Positions 1 to 7,802 of a stretch of DNA of 64,000 bases are shown piece after piece. The translations under genes and the position numbers were made by a program. Source of the stretch: Mumia xiangluensis (GTDB lineage Bacteria; Actinomycetota; Actinomycetes; Propionibacteriales; Nocardioidaceae); NCBI RefSeq assembly GCF_010994095.1, contig NZ_WJYO01000005.1:186001-250000 (forward strand), read 5' to 3'. Every line of letters begins with the position of its first letter. Position 1 is the stretch's first letter. The notes below the pieces were generated by a model. It was given only the letters and a program-made list of their open reading frames with translations, did not search any database and was not told where the DNA came from.

Positions 1-1066
1 GCCCGCCGCCACCGAGCAGCCCGGCGACGACCGCGTACGGCCCGCTGAACTGCGCCTGGTAGCCGGTCTGCGGGGCGCGCTTCGTCTCCAGCGGTGCTCC
101 GATCGTCCGGATGACGGCGGTGGGGGCGCCGATGGTGATCGACGCGACGTCCTCGGCCCGCAGGCCACGGGCACGCAGGGCGAGGCCCGCGTCGATCGAG
201 GTGTGGGTGAAGTGGTTGGCGGGGTACGGCTTGAAGAAGATGCCGGGGACCGCCCACTCCTTGCCAAGGCCCTCGGTGATGGCCGCGGGGAAGAACCGGC
301 CGTGCAGCCATGCCTCGAAGAAGCCGAAGCGCCCCTCGAGCACGGTGGGCGGCCCGGTGAACCCGCGGCGTACGAGCTGGGCCGCGGTGACTCCCGCCTG
401 CGCGGCGAGTCCGCAGTGCAGACGCTTGACCGTGCCGCCGGTGCGGTTGGCCTCGATGATGCCGGAGGCCATCGAGGCGGTCAGTCCGAGCGCGTCGAGG
501 ATGCCGTTCTCGTCGGCGCCGTACAGGATCGACGCCGCGACCGCGCTGCCCATCGCGCCGGTGATCGAGGTCGCGTGCTGGCCGTGCTCGAAGAACACGG
601 AGTTGCCGAGCTCCTGGTCGTAGCCGGCCATGCCGAGGCGCACCGCGACCTCGAGGCCGACGGCCACGGCGCGGACCGTGAGCTCGCCGTCCGCACCCGC
701 GTGCTCGGCCGCGGCGAGCGCCGCCGGGACGACGCTGGCGCTGGGGTGCAGCACCGACGGCAGGTGGGTGTCGTCGTAGTCGAGGGAGTGCGCCAGGACT
801 CCGTTGGCGAGCGCGGCCTGCGCCGCCGTGACGCGCTGCGGCACGCCGACGATGGAAGCCTGCTCGTGCCCACCCTGGTCGAGCACGTGGTCGATGATCG
901 CGGCGCTCGTCTCGAGGCGGTGCGAGGCGACGCACAGGCCGAGGACGTCGAGCACGCGCTGGCGTGTGCTGGCGGCGACGTCGTCGGGTACGCCGTCGCG
1001 CGCCGCGTCGACGGCGAACCGTGCGAGCTGCGCGCCGAGGGTGTCCGGGGCCGTTGCGTCACTCAC
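1..1066 (-). CDS. MmgE/PrpD family protein (3' end cut by the window edge)
   Basis: Reading from a GTG at 1066 gives a continuous MmgE/PrpD frame that is still open at base 1, so about 355 residues of an expected 450-460 are present. The family includes 2-methylcitrate dehydratase and cis-aconitate decarboxylase, which act on tricarboxylate-like acids. Visible family signatures are LAHSLDYDDTH (about residue 95), a Gly/Ala-rich helical core, and a FFKPYPANHFTH segment near the break. The GTG start lies inside the 3' end of the upstream cyclase gene (8-nt overlap), so the two are translationally coupled. A second PrpD protein is encoded at 9518-10903. The family is firm; the substrate is unknown and need not be methylcitrate, because no prpC or prpB neighbour is present. 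Confidence 0.85.
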   Translation of the reverse strand, partial: MSDATAPDTLGAQLARFAVDAARDGVPDDVAASTRQRVLDVLGLCVASHRLETSAAIIDHVLDQGGHEQASIVGVPQRVTAAQAALANGVLAHSLDYDDTHLPSVLHPSASVVPAALAAAEHAGADGELTVRAVAVGLEVAVRLGMAGYDQELGNSVFFEHGQHATSITGAMGSAVAASILYGADENGILDALGLTASMASGIIEANRTGGTVKRLHCGLAAQAGVTAAQLVRRGFTGPPTVLEGRFGFFEAWLHGRFFPAAITEGLGKEWAVPGIFFKPYPANHFTHTSIDAGLALRARGLRAEDVASITIGAPTAVIRTIGAPLETKRAPQTGYQAQFSGPYAVVAGLLGGGG

Positions 1067-1901
1067 CGCCGATCACCGCCAGCGGGCGCACCGGAGAACC
1101 GGTGGCGCCGAAGAAGGGGAGCGGGGAGAGAACGAACACGAAGGAGTGGATGCCCGTCGCCGCCAGCTGCTCGAGGTCCATGGCCTCGACGATGTAGATG
1201 CCGTTCTCGACGAGCAGCACCCGGTGTGCGGGCAGGGTCGCGTGGCCGGCGCCCGGCGGGAGGCACTCGAACGCGATGGTGTCGGCGCCGGTCGCGTGGA
1301 TGCCCCGGTCGGCCAGCCACTGCGCCCCGGCAGCGCCGATGCCCGGCACCCCCGAGTCGTGACCGACGTAGTCGGCCTTGGCCCCCTCGTCGAAGTGCTG
1401 CCCCCACCCGCTCCGTACGAGGACGACGTCGCCCGCGCCGATCTCGCTGCCCTGACGCGACGCGGTCAGCTCGAGGTCGGCGACGGTGATCTCGTAGCCG
1501 GGGTCGAGCCGGCTGACGCCGAGCGCGGACGGGACGTCGAGGATGACTCCCGGGCGCACCATCGGCTCGATCGTGTGCGCGCCGAGGCGGGCGTACCGTC
1601 CGCCCTCGAGCGCATCGGCCACGTCGAGGCCGCCGTACAGCTTGCCGTCGTGCGAGACGTGCGCGAGTGCGTCGATGTGCGTGCCGACGTGGGTGCCCAT
1701 CGAGATCATGTCGTTCGCGGCGGAGCCGCCGTCGACGCGCACCATGTCTCCGTGGCGGCGGGGGAGCGAGTGCCAGTACGCCGGGTGGTTCGGCGACTGC
1801 GGCATCCCGACGGTGAGCGGGCGGCCGAGGTCCACCACGCGCACACCGGCGCGGACGGCGTCGAGCAGCGACGCGGTGGTGGTGGAAGGAGAGGTAGTCA
1901 T
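1059..1901 (-). CDS. Cyclase family protein (kynurenine formamidase-like metal hydrolase)
   Basis: This 280-residue protein has the cyclase/formamidase metal motif HVGTHIDALAH, with His71, His75, Asp77 and His81 as the likely metal ligands. Members hydrolyse amide or lactone-type bonds; kynurenine formamidase is the best-known example. The start is the ATG at 1901, 17 nt downstream of the CaiB stop, and the 3' end overlaps the PrpD start. Being sandwiched between a CoA-transferase and PrpD suggests ring opening or amide/lactone hydrolysis within the same catabolic route. That role is inferred. No tryptophan-degradation gene is nearby, so true kynurenine formamidase activity is unlikely. Confidence 0.85.
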   Translation of the reverse strand: MTTSPSTTTASLLDAVRAGVRVVDLGRPLTVGMPQSPNHPAYWHSLPRRHGDMVRVDGGSAANDMISMGTHVGTHIDALAHVSHDGKLYGGLDVADALEGGRYARLGAHTIEPMVRPGVILDVPSALGVSRLDPGYEITVADLELTASRQGSEIGAGDVVLVRSGWGQHFDEGAKADYVGHDSGVPGIGAAGAQWLADRGIHATGADTIAFECLPPGAGHATLPAHRVLLVENGIYIVEAMDLEQLAATGIHSFVFVLSPLPFFGATGSPVRPLAVIGGE

Positions 1902-1918
1902 GGTTCCTCGAGATCTCG

Positions 1919-3184
1919 TCAGCGGACGACGTTGCGGGTACGGAGGTCGTGCAAGGTGGCGGTGTCGACACCGAGGTCGGCGAGCAGGCCGTCGGTGTCG
2001 GACCCGAGGTCCCGCCCGGTGAAGCGGACGCGGCCCGGCGTCTCCGACATCCGCCACATCACGTTGTGCTGGAGGACGGTGCCGAGGTCGGGGTCGTCGA
2101 CCTCGACGAGCATCTCGGTCTCACGCACGTGCGGGTCCTCGACGAGGTCCTTCGCCGAGTAGACGGGAGCGACGGCGGCGCCGGCGTCGGTGAAGGCCGC
2201 GACCACCTCGTCGCGGGTGCGCTCCCCGATCCATCCACCGACGTAGCCGTCGAGCAGGTCGGCGTGGAGAGCGCGGCTGTGTCCCGCCGCGAACCAGGGC
2301 TCGTCGATGACCTCGGGGTGCCCGACGAGGGTCAGGACGCGCTCGGCGATCGCCTGGGCGCTGGTGGAGATCGCGACCCAGTGGCCGTCCTTCGTCGCGT
2401 ACGTGTTGCGCGGCGCGTTGTTGTGCGAGCGGTTGCCGTGGCGGGTGCCGACCGTGCCGAGCTGCTGGTAGACGGTCGGGCCGGGGCCGACGGCCGCCAT
2501 GATCGGCTCGAGCAGGCTCATGTCGATCACCTGGCCCTGGCCGCCGTTGTGCTCGCGGGCCAGCAGCGCCATCGAGACGGCCGACGAGGCGGCGATGCCG
2601 CAGATCGAGTCGGCGAGGCCGAACGCCGGGAGGGTCGGGGGCCCGTCGGGCTGGCCGGTCAGGTGCGCGAACCCGCTCATCGCCTCGGCGAGGGTGCCGA
2701 AGCCGGCGCGGGAGGCGTACGGCCCCTGCTGGCCGAAGCCGGTGATGCGGACGATGACGAGCGCGGGGTTGATCTCGTGCAGCCGTTCGGGGGACAGGCC
2801 CCAGCGTTCGAGCGTGCCCGGACGGAAGTTCTCGACGATCACGTCGGCGGTCGCGGCGAGCCGGGCGAAGAGCTCGGCGCCCTCGGGGGCGGACAGGCTG
2901 AGGCCGATCGTGCGCTTGTTGCGGGAGATCTCCTTCCACCACAGCGGCGTGCCGTCCTTGCTCTCGCCGTGGCCGCGCATGCTGTCGCCGGCCGTGGGGT
3001 GCTCGATCTTGATCACCTCGGCGCCGAAGTCTCCGAGGATCTGGCAGCACAGCGGCCCGGCGAGGATCGTGGACGCGTCGATCACGCGCATGCCGGTGAG
3101 GGGTCCGTCGCTCAGGGGGCCCGTCGCGTGGTGCGGGTCGGGGGCGGGACCGGAGGGGTCGTGTTCCATTGTGCGAAACGCCAT
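1919..3184 (-). CDS. CaiB/BaiF family (class III) CoA-transferase
   Basis: This protein of about 421 residues is a class III CoA-transferase, which moves CoA between carboxylic acids through an aspartyl intermediate. The N-terminal nucleotide-fold signature (GDFGAEVIKIEHP, residues 51-63) and NKRTIGLSL are present. Asp192 in LADSICG aligns with the catalytic Asp169 of formyl-CoA transferase. It leads the operon CaiB, cyclase, PrpD. I chose the ATG at 3184 because a TANNNT -10 element (TACGAT on the minus strand, 3196-3191) sits 6 nt upstream, the geometry of a leaderless mRNA; an in-frame ATG at 3169 is the alternative. The acid it activates is not known. Confidence 0.88.
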   Translation of the reverse strand: MAFRTMEHDPSGPAPDPHHATGPLSDGPLTGMRVIDASTILAGPLCCQILGDFGAEVIKIEHPTAGDSMRGHGESKDGTPLWWKEISRNKRTIGLSLSAPEGAELFARLAATADVIVENFRPGTLERWGLSPERLHEINPALVIVRITGFGQQGPYASRAGFGTLAEAMSGFAHLTGQPDGPPTLPAFGLADSICGIAASSAVSMALLAREHNGGQGQVIDMSLLEPIMAAVGPGPTVYQQLGTVGTRHGNRSHNNAPRNTYATKDGHWVAISTSAQAIAERVLTLVGHPEVIDEPWFAAGHSRALHADLLDGYVGGWIGERTRDEVVAAFTDAGAAVAPVYSAKDLVEDPHVRETEMLVEVDDPDLGTVLQHNVMWRMSETPGRVRFTGRDLGSDTDGLLADLGVDTATLHDLRTRNVVR

Positions 3185-3288
3185 TCCAGAATCGTAAGCG
3201 GGAGTGGTGCTCCGGTCAACGAGCGGCCCCGGGTCGCGTTGACGCGACCCGGAAGGCGAGGTTAGCGTGCAGCGAAACATCGTTCCAG
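3173..3288. promoter_or_regulatory. Divergent control region with duplicated operator-like motif
   Basis: The divergent promoter region holds two copies of CGAAAC-N2-C-R-TTCCAG, at about 3174-3189 and 3273-3288 and 99 bp apart. Each contains an imperfect palindrome of GAAAC-N3-RTTCC type. Each copy lies just downstream of a TANNNT -10 candidate: TACGAT read leftward at 3196-3191 for the CoA-transferase, and TAGCGT at 3263-3268 for the lyase. This placement is what one expects of a repressor site acting on both genes. No regulator gene lies next to it in the window, so the protein that would bind is unknown. Confidence 0.45.
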
Positions 3289-3304
3289 TTCTCGGAGTCG
3301 CCAC

Positions 3305-4162
3305 GTGATCGCTCGTTCGTACCTGTACGTCCCCGGCAACGCCCCCGACAAGCTCGCTAAGGTGCTGAGCCGGGGTGCCGATGCCGTGATCGTCGACCTC
3401 GAGGACGCCGTCCCGTGGCCCGCGAAGGCCGCTGCTCGCGACGGCGTGGCCTCGTGGCTCCGGTCGCTCGACGGCGACACGGCGGGTGTCGAGGTGTGGG
3501 TGCGGGTCAACCCCGGCGCCCTCGGCGTGACCGACGTCGACGCCGTGGTGGCGCCCGGGATCACCGGCGTGATGGTCGCGAAGACCGAGTCGCGTGCCGA
3601 GATCGAGGCGATCGACGCGGCGCTCGGCAAGGCCGAGGCGCGCGAAGGGCTCGACGCCGGCTCGGTCGGTGTGGTCCCGCTGCTGGAGTCGGCCGCGTCG
3701 CTGCTCGACGCGAGGGCGATCGCCGGCGCTCCCCGCGTCGTACGCCTGCAGGTCGGAGAGGCCGACCTTGCCGCCGACCTCGGCTTCGGCGACGGCACCG
3801 ACGACGCCGACTGGGCTCCGATCCGCACGCAGGTGGTGCTGGTCAGCGCCGCCGCCGGGATCAGTGCGCCGGTCGCTCCCGTCTCCACCGACTTCCGCGA
3901 CCTTGACCGGTTCGCTGCGGGCACCCGCGCCCTCGCGCGGCGCGGGTACGTCGGTCGGGCGTGCATCCACCCGGCGCAGGTCGCCGTCGCCAACGAGGTG
4001 TTCACGCCGAGCGCCGAGACGCTCGCGCAGGCTCGCGCCCTGGTCGCCGTCTTCGACGAGGCCGTCGCCGCCGGATCCGGTGTGATCATCGGTCCGGACG
4101 GCCGCATGGTCGACGAGGCCGTCGTGCGACGCGCTCGCAGCGTGATCGCCCTGGCGCGCTGA
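3305..4162 (+). CDS. HpcH/HpaI (CitE-like) CoA-ester lyase
   Basis: This 285-residue TIM-barrel protein is of the citrate lyase beta-subunit/malyl-CoA lyase type. Family residues are visible: RSYLYVPGN at the N-terminus, VDLEDAV (about residues 30-36), Arg67 in VRVNP, the Glu of PLLESA, and the Asp-rich metal site DLGFGDGTDDADW. Stand-alone CitE-like proteins in actinobacteria usually cleave acyl-CoAs such as malyl-, citramalyl- or hydroxymethylglutaryl-CoA into acetyl-CoA or pyruvate plus a second product, with Mg2+. The GTG at 3305 follows GGAG by 9 nt. It is transcribed away from the CoA-transferase operon and ends at the 4180-4220 hairpin. A role in cleaving the product of that operon is inferred. 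Confidence 0.85.
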   Translation: MIARSYLYVPGNAPDKLAKVLSRGADAVIVDLEDAVPWPAKAAARDGVASWLRSLDGDTAGVEVWVRVNPGALGVTDVDAVVAPGITGVMVAKTESRAEIEAIDAALGKAEAREGLDAGSVGVVPLLESAASLLDARAIAGAPRVVRLQVGEADLAADLGFGDGTDDADWAPIRTQVVLVSAAAGISAPVAPVSTDFRDLDRFAAGTRALARRGYVGRACIHPAQVAVANEVFTPSAETLAQARALVAVFDEAVAAGSGVIIGPDGRMVDEAVVRRARSVIALAR

Positions 4163-4179
4163 CGCCACAGCTGAGCTGG

Positions 4180-4220
4180 CGCGGTCCTGAGGTGTCACCA
4201 GATGGCACCCCAGGACCGCG
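4180..4220. terminator. Bidirectional hairpin terminator
   Basis: The arms CGCGGTCCTGAGGTG (4180-4194) and CACCCCAGGACCGCG (4206-4220) pair over 15 positions with a single mismatch, leaving an 11-nt loop. The hairpin lies between the converging lyase gene (stop at 4162) and acyl-CoA dehydrogenase gene (stop at 4234), and can serve both. No T-run follows, as is usual in high-GC actinobacteria. Confidence 0.75.
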
Positions 4221-4233
4221 TTGACGTCCTGAG

Positions 4234-5415
4234 TCATCTCCCGATGACGGTCTCGCCGGACACGAGCGACTTGGCGACGACCGTGCGGAGGATGTCGTTG
4301 GTGCCCTCGCCGATGCTCATGAGGATCGCGTCGCGGTAGAGGCGCTCGACCTCGAACTCGGTGGAGTACCCGTAGCCGCCGTGGACCTTCATCGCGTCGA
4401 TGGCTGCCTGGAGGGCGACCTCGGAGCAGAAGATCTTGGCCATGCCCGTGGCGCCGTCGGCACGGCCGGTGCGGACCGCGTCGGCGGCCCAGTACGCCAT
4501 GAGGCGGGCTGCCTGGACCTGCGTGCCGAGCTCGCCGAGCTTGAGCTGGATGGCCTGGAAGTCGGCGATCGGCTTGCCGAAGGCCTTGCGCTGCTGCGCG
4601 TAAGCGAGCGCCTCGTCGTGCGCGCGCTGCGCGATGCCGACCGAGCGTGCGGCGATGTTGACGCGGCCCCACTCGAGCGCGGACAGGACCTGCTGCATGC
4701 CTCGGCCCTCGACGCCGCCGACGAGCTGGCTGACCGGCACGTGCACGTCGTCGAGCAGGATCTCGCAGGACTCGGTGCCCTTGTAGCCGAGCTTGGGGAT
4801 GTCCTTGGTGACGGTGAACCCCGGGGTGTCCGACTCGATGAGCAGGACGCTCATGCCCTTGTGTGCAGGGGAGGCGGTGGGGTCGGTCTTGACGAGCACC
4901 GGGAGCGGGGACGCGTACCGGGCGTTGGTGATCCACATCTTGGAACCGTTGACGACGTAGTACGGCTCGCCTCCGTCGTCGGGCGTGACCAGGCGTGCCG
5001 TCGTGCGGATGCCCTGCAGGTCGGTGCCGGCGTCGGCCTCCGTGAGACCGATACCGGTACGGCGCTTGCCGGTGGCGAGGTCGGGGAGGTAGCGGGACTT
5101 CTGGTCGTCGGTGCCGTGCATCGCGATCAGGCGGCAGGCCAGCGAGTGGCTGCCCAGGATGCCGGCGATGCCCATCCAGCCGCGGGCGATCTCCTCGAAG
5201 ACGAGGGCGAACGAGACGGGGTCGAGGTCCAGGCCGCCGTACTCCTCGGGGACCGTGATGCCGAAGAGCCCCATGTCGGCCATCCCGGCGACGATCTCGG
5301 TCGGGTAGCGGCCGGACTGCTCCCAGTCACGCGCGACCGGCACGATCTCCCTGTCGACGAACTGGCGGAGCAGCGCCTTGAACTCGCGCTGGTCCTCGTC
5401 GAGCTCGAACTTCAT
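4234..5415 (-). CDS. Acyl-CoA dehydrogenase
   Basis: This full-length 393-residue FAD acyl-CoA dehydrogenase introduces an alpha,beta double bond into an acyl-CoA and passes electrons to ETF. Signatures include PEEYGGLDLD, GIGLTEADAGTDLQG (FAD/substrate loop), the GKPIADFQAIQ helix, and GEGTND near the end, where Glu370 is the expected catalytic base. Its ATG at 5415 shares a base with the TGA of the DUF35 gene (TGATG coupling). It is the last gene of the long minus-strand operon and stops just before the hairpin at 4180-4220. Chain length or branching preference cannot be read from the sequence. Confidence 0.93.
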   Translation of the reverse strand: MKFELDEDQREFKALLRQFVDREIVPVARDWEQSGRYPTEIVAGMADMGLFGITVPEEYGGLDLDPVSFALVFEEIARGWMGIAGILGSHSLACRLIAMHGTDDQKSRYLPDLATGKRRTGIGLTEADAGTDLQGIRTTARLVTPDDGGEPYYVVNGSKMWITNARYASPLPVLVKTDPTASPAHKGMSVLLIESDTPGFTVTKDIPKLGYKGTESCEILLDDVHVPVSQLVGGVEGRGMQQVLSALEWGRVNIAARSVGIAQRAHDEALAYAQQRKAFGKPIADFQAIQLKLGELGTQVQAARLMAYWAADAVRTGRADGATGMAKIFCSEVALQAAIDAMKVHGGYGYSTEFEVERLYRDAILMSIGEGTNDILRTVVAKSLVSGETVIGR

Positions 5416-5858
5416 CAGGACTCCTTGGTGGGGTCGGCGGGGTCGGGGCGGAACGAGGGGAGCGCGCGGCCGTCGGGGAGGTCGGTCCAGACGACGACGA
5501 CCGGGTCACCGATCGTCCAGGCCTCCGGGTCGTCGCGGCCGTCAAGACGGGTCAGCACGATCGGCCCTGCGGTGAGGCGGACCCGGGCCACGGCGTACGG
5601 CACGGCGACGTCGGCACGAGGCGCACGGTGGATGACGGTGAAGCTGTCGACCCTGCCGGTGCCGGCGGTCTCGGGCTGGGTGAGTGATTCGGTCGACGAG
5701 CAGCGCGTGCAGACCGCCCGAGGCGGGTGCTGGCGGTGGCCGCAGGCCGTGCACTCCTGCACGGTGAGGCGGTGCGCGCGGGTCGCCTCCCAGTACGGGG
5801 TGCTGACCTCGTCGGCGGGCGGCACCTCGCCCGGGACCCACATCGGTTCGGCGGTCAT
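5415..5858 (-). CDS. DUF35 OB-fold/zinc-ribbon acyl-CoA-binding protein
   Basis: This 147-residue protein has a rubredoxin-like zinc ribbon, ECTACGHRQHPPRAVCTRC (four Cys in two CxxC pairs), followed by an OB-fold, the architecture of DUF35 proteins. DUF35 proteins work as obligate partners of thiolase-fold enzymes; in steroid side-chain degradation the DUF35 part of ChsH2 supports the aldolase Ltp2. Here its ATG overlaps the stop of the thiolase-like gene by 4 nt (ATGA), which fits co-translation and complex formation. The start at 5858 is fixed by that overlap. Partnership with the upstream gene is inferred from family knowledge and order. Confidence 0.88.
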   Translation of the reverse strand: MTAEPMWVPGEVPPADEVSTPYWEATRAHRLTVQECTACGHRQHPPRAVCTRCSSTESLTQPETAGTGRVDSFTVIHRAPRADVAVPYAVARVRLTAGPIVLTRLDGRDDPEAWTIGDPVVVVWTDLPDGRALPSFRPDPADPTKES

Positions 5859-7003
5859 CGGTCGACCCCCAGGACGACGGTGGCATGGGTGGACAGGATC
5901 CCGCCGGTGCCGTGGGCGACCGCGACCTGCGCGTCCGGCACCTGGCGGTCGCCGCACTCGCCGCGCAGCTGCCGGACGGCCTCGACGAGGAGGAGGACGC
6001 CGAACTGGCCCGGGTGGCAGTACGAGAGGCCACCGCCGCTGGTGTTGAGCGGTAGCGCGCCGCCCGGACGGATGCGTCCGTCGGCGATGAAGTCGAGGAC
6101 CTCGCCCTCGCCGCAGAACCCCAGCGCCTCGACGCTGAGCGCGGCGGTGATCGTGAAGGAGTCGTAGACCTCGAGGACGTCCACGTCGGCCGGGGTGATT
6201 CCGGCACGAGCGAAGGCGTCGGCGCCGGAGCCGACCGCGCCCGGGCGCGTGAGGTCGTCGACAGCGGTGAAGGACGTGTTGGTGGTGCGCTCGCCGTACC
6301 CGAGCACCTGGACGGGCTTCTGCCGCAGGTCGCGGGCGCGCTCGAGCGAGGTCAGCACGACGGCGCCGCCCCCGTCGGTGACCAGGCAGCAGTCGGCCGC
6401 GGTCAGCGGCGAGGAGATCATCGTCGAGCCGACCACGTCCTCGACCGACAGCGGTCCCTTGCCGTAGCGGAACGCCTTCGGGTTCAGCAGCGCCCACTCC
6501 CGCGCGGCCACCGCGACCTCCGCGAGCTGCTCGCGCGTGCCGCCGTAGCGGTGCAGGTACGAGCGCGCGGCCATCGCGTAGTAGGACAGCGGGTAGAGCA
6601 TGTCGTACGGCTCTTCGAACTGGGCCTCGGGGATCCACGGCTCGTGGACGCCGCCGAGCTTGCGCGAGCGTGCCGAGCGCTGGTTGGAGGCGAACGAGAT
6701 CACCACCACCTCGCACTGCCCGGCCTCGATCGCCTGGGCAGCGCGGGCGACGAACATCTCGAACGCCGATCCGCCGGCGAAGGTCGAGTCGGTCCACCTC
6801 GGCTCGATCCCGAAATAGTCGGCCAGCTGCGTCGCAGAGAACCGTGACACCGTCGTGGTCGCGATCCCGTCGACGTCGGCGAGCGTGAGACCGGCGTCAG
6901 CAAGCGCGCGCGTGACCGCCTGGGTCTGCAGCCCCAGGATCGACAGCCCCGTGACGCCGAGGTCGCACTCGGCAGCACCGACGATCGCGACGCCGGGGCT
7001 CAT
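5855..7003 (-). CDS. Thiolase-fold lipid-transfer (Ltp2-type) protein, probable retro-aldolase
   Basis: This 382-residue thiolase-superfamily protein is of the sterol-carrier/lipid-transfer branch. The position that carries the nucleophilic Cys in true thiolases reads AGGSAF (Ser79), so thiolytic cleavage is unlikely. A conserved EVYDSFT segment (Tyr280) and YCHPG (His330) are kept, as in Ltp2-type retro-aldolases. With the overlapping DUF35 gene and the paired MaoC hydratase genes upstream, it resembles the Ltp2/ChsH hydratase-aldolase module that removes short acyl units from branched side chains. The ATG at 7003 follows AGGTGGG; a GTG six bases upstream is a weaker start. It follows the repeat array at 7018-7354. 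Confidence 0.82.
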   Translation of the reverse strand: MSPGVAIVGAAECDLGVTGLSILGLQTQAVTRALADAGLTLADVDGIATTTVSRFSATQLADYFGIEPRWTDSTFAGGSAFEMFVARAAQAIEAGQCEVVVISFASNQRSARSRKLGGVHEPWIPEAQFEEPYDMLYPLSYYAMAARSYLHRYGGTREQLAEVAVAAREWALLNPKAFRYGKGPLSVEDVVGSTMISSPLTAADCCLVTDGGGAVVLTSLERARDLRQKPVQVLGYGERTTNTSFTAVDDLTRPGAVGSGADAFARAGITPADVDVLEVYDSFTITAALSVEALGFCGEGEVLDFIADGRIRPGGALPLNTSGGGLSYCHPGQFGVLLLVEAVRQLRGECGDRQVPDAQVAVAHGTGGILSTHATVVLGVDR

Positions 7004-7017
7004 GCGCACCCACCTGC

Positions 7018-7354
7018 GCTGGTCGAGTGGCCCGGAGTGTGTCGCCTCCCGCTGGTCGAGTGGCCCGGAGTGTGTCGCCTCTCGTTGGTCGAGTGGCCCG
7101 GAGCGCTAGCGAAGGGCGTATCGAGACCCGGGTCTCGATACGCCTCGCCCAGGGGCTCGGCTACTCGACCGGCGGGGGTGGGTCGGGGCTCGGCTACTCG
7201 ACCACCGGGGGTGGGACGGGGCTCGGCTACTCGACCACCGGGGGTGGGTCGGGGTTCGGCTACTCGACCACCGGGGGTGGGACGGGGCTCGGCTACTCGA
7301 CCGGCGGGGGTGGGTCGGGGTTCGGCTACTCGACCGGCGGGGGTGGGGGCGACA
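7018..7354. repeat. Inverted pair of 33-bp tandem repeat arrays around a 28-bp palindrome
   Basis: This is the content of the 355-base gap at 7004-7358, which has no gene. On the left, three units beginning GCTGGTCGAGTGGCCCGGAG start at 7018, 7051 and 7084. On the right, six units beginning TCGGCTACTCGACC start at 7157, 7190, 7223, 7256, 7289 and 7322. Both have a period of exactly 33 bp, and the right set is a diverged inverted copy of the left. Between them lies a perfect palindrome at 7116-7143 (arms GCGTATCGAGACCC and its complement). The array sits between MaoC and the thiolase-like gene, inside what otherwise reads as one operon, so it is probably transcribed. Confidence 0.9.
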
Positions 7355-7358
7355 GGGC

Positions 7359-7802
7359 TCATGCGCTGGTGCCGTCCGCGCTGCCGAGGAGCACCTCGGC
7401 GGAGGCCGGGGCCACGGCCGTACGGGACGGGGTGCCGTCGTCGCCTACGACGTCGACGCGCAGGTCGACGACGACGCGGTCAGGGGACGCCTCGGTCACC
7501 GTGCCGGTGCAGCGGATCGTCTCTCCGGCGAAGACGAGGTTGCGGTAGGAGAAGTCGATCGTCCGCACGAACGAGTCGGGCCCGAGCCAGTCCTGGAGGG
7601 CCTCGACCAGGTACGCGCCGAACACCTGGCCGTCCACGACCGGACCCGGCAGCTTCTTGGCGGCGACGTACGCGGGGTCGTAGTGCAGCTGGTGCCAGTC
7701 CCAGGTCGCACCGGCGTACGCGACCATGTCGGTCAGCGTGATGGTGCGCTCCAGCGGTGCGACCGCGTCGCCGACCGTGACCGCTGCGATGTCGGCGCTC
7801 AT
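7359..7802 (-). CDS. MaoC-family (R)-specific enoyl-CoA hydratase subunit
   Basis: This 147-residue single hot-dog domain carries the hydratase-2 type catalytic stretch GATWDWHQLHYD (Asp35, His40), followed by PGPVVDGQVFGAYL. Such proteins add water to trans-2-enoyl-CoA. The start at 7802 overlaps the stop of the adjacent dehydratase gene (ATGA), so the two products probably form one heteromeric hydratase in which this subunit supplies the catalytic residues. A 355-base repeat region follows before the next gene of the run. Confidence 0.88.
   Translation of the reverse strand: MSADIAAVTVGDAVAPLERTITLTDMVAYAGATWDWHQLHYDPAYVAAKKLPGPVVDGQVFGAYLVEALQDWLGPDSFVRTIDFSYRNLVFAGETIRCTGTVTEASPDRVVVDLRVDVVGDDGTPSRTAVAPASAEVLLGSADGTSA

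Noticed and set aside
1-1066. 2-methylcitrate cycle locus
   Set aside because: PrpD-family proteins are present, but no prpB or prpC-like gene is found, and the neighbours are CoA-transferases and a cyclase.
1059-1901. Kynurenine formamidase of tryptophan breakdown
   Set aside because: The metal motif matches, but no dioxygenase or kynureninase gene accompanies it; only the broader cyclase family is supported.
1919-4936. A 1005-codon open frame on the minus strand
   Set aside because: It joins the true CoA-transferase frame to the antisense of the CitE-like lyase and part of another gene. Only the part up to 3184 has protein-like sequence; the rest is a high-GC shadow frame.
7027-7548. Open frame across the 33-bp repeats encoding a Gly-Tyr-Ser-Thr repeat protein
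   Set aside because: The period is a multiple of three, so any frame stays open. There is no ribosome site, and the frame runs antisense into the MaoC gene.
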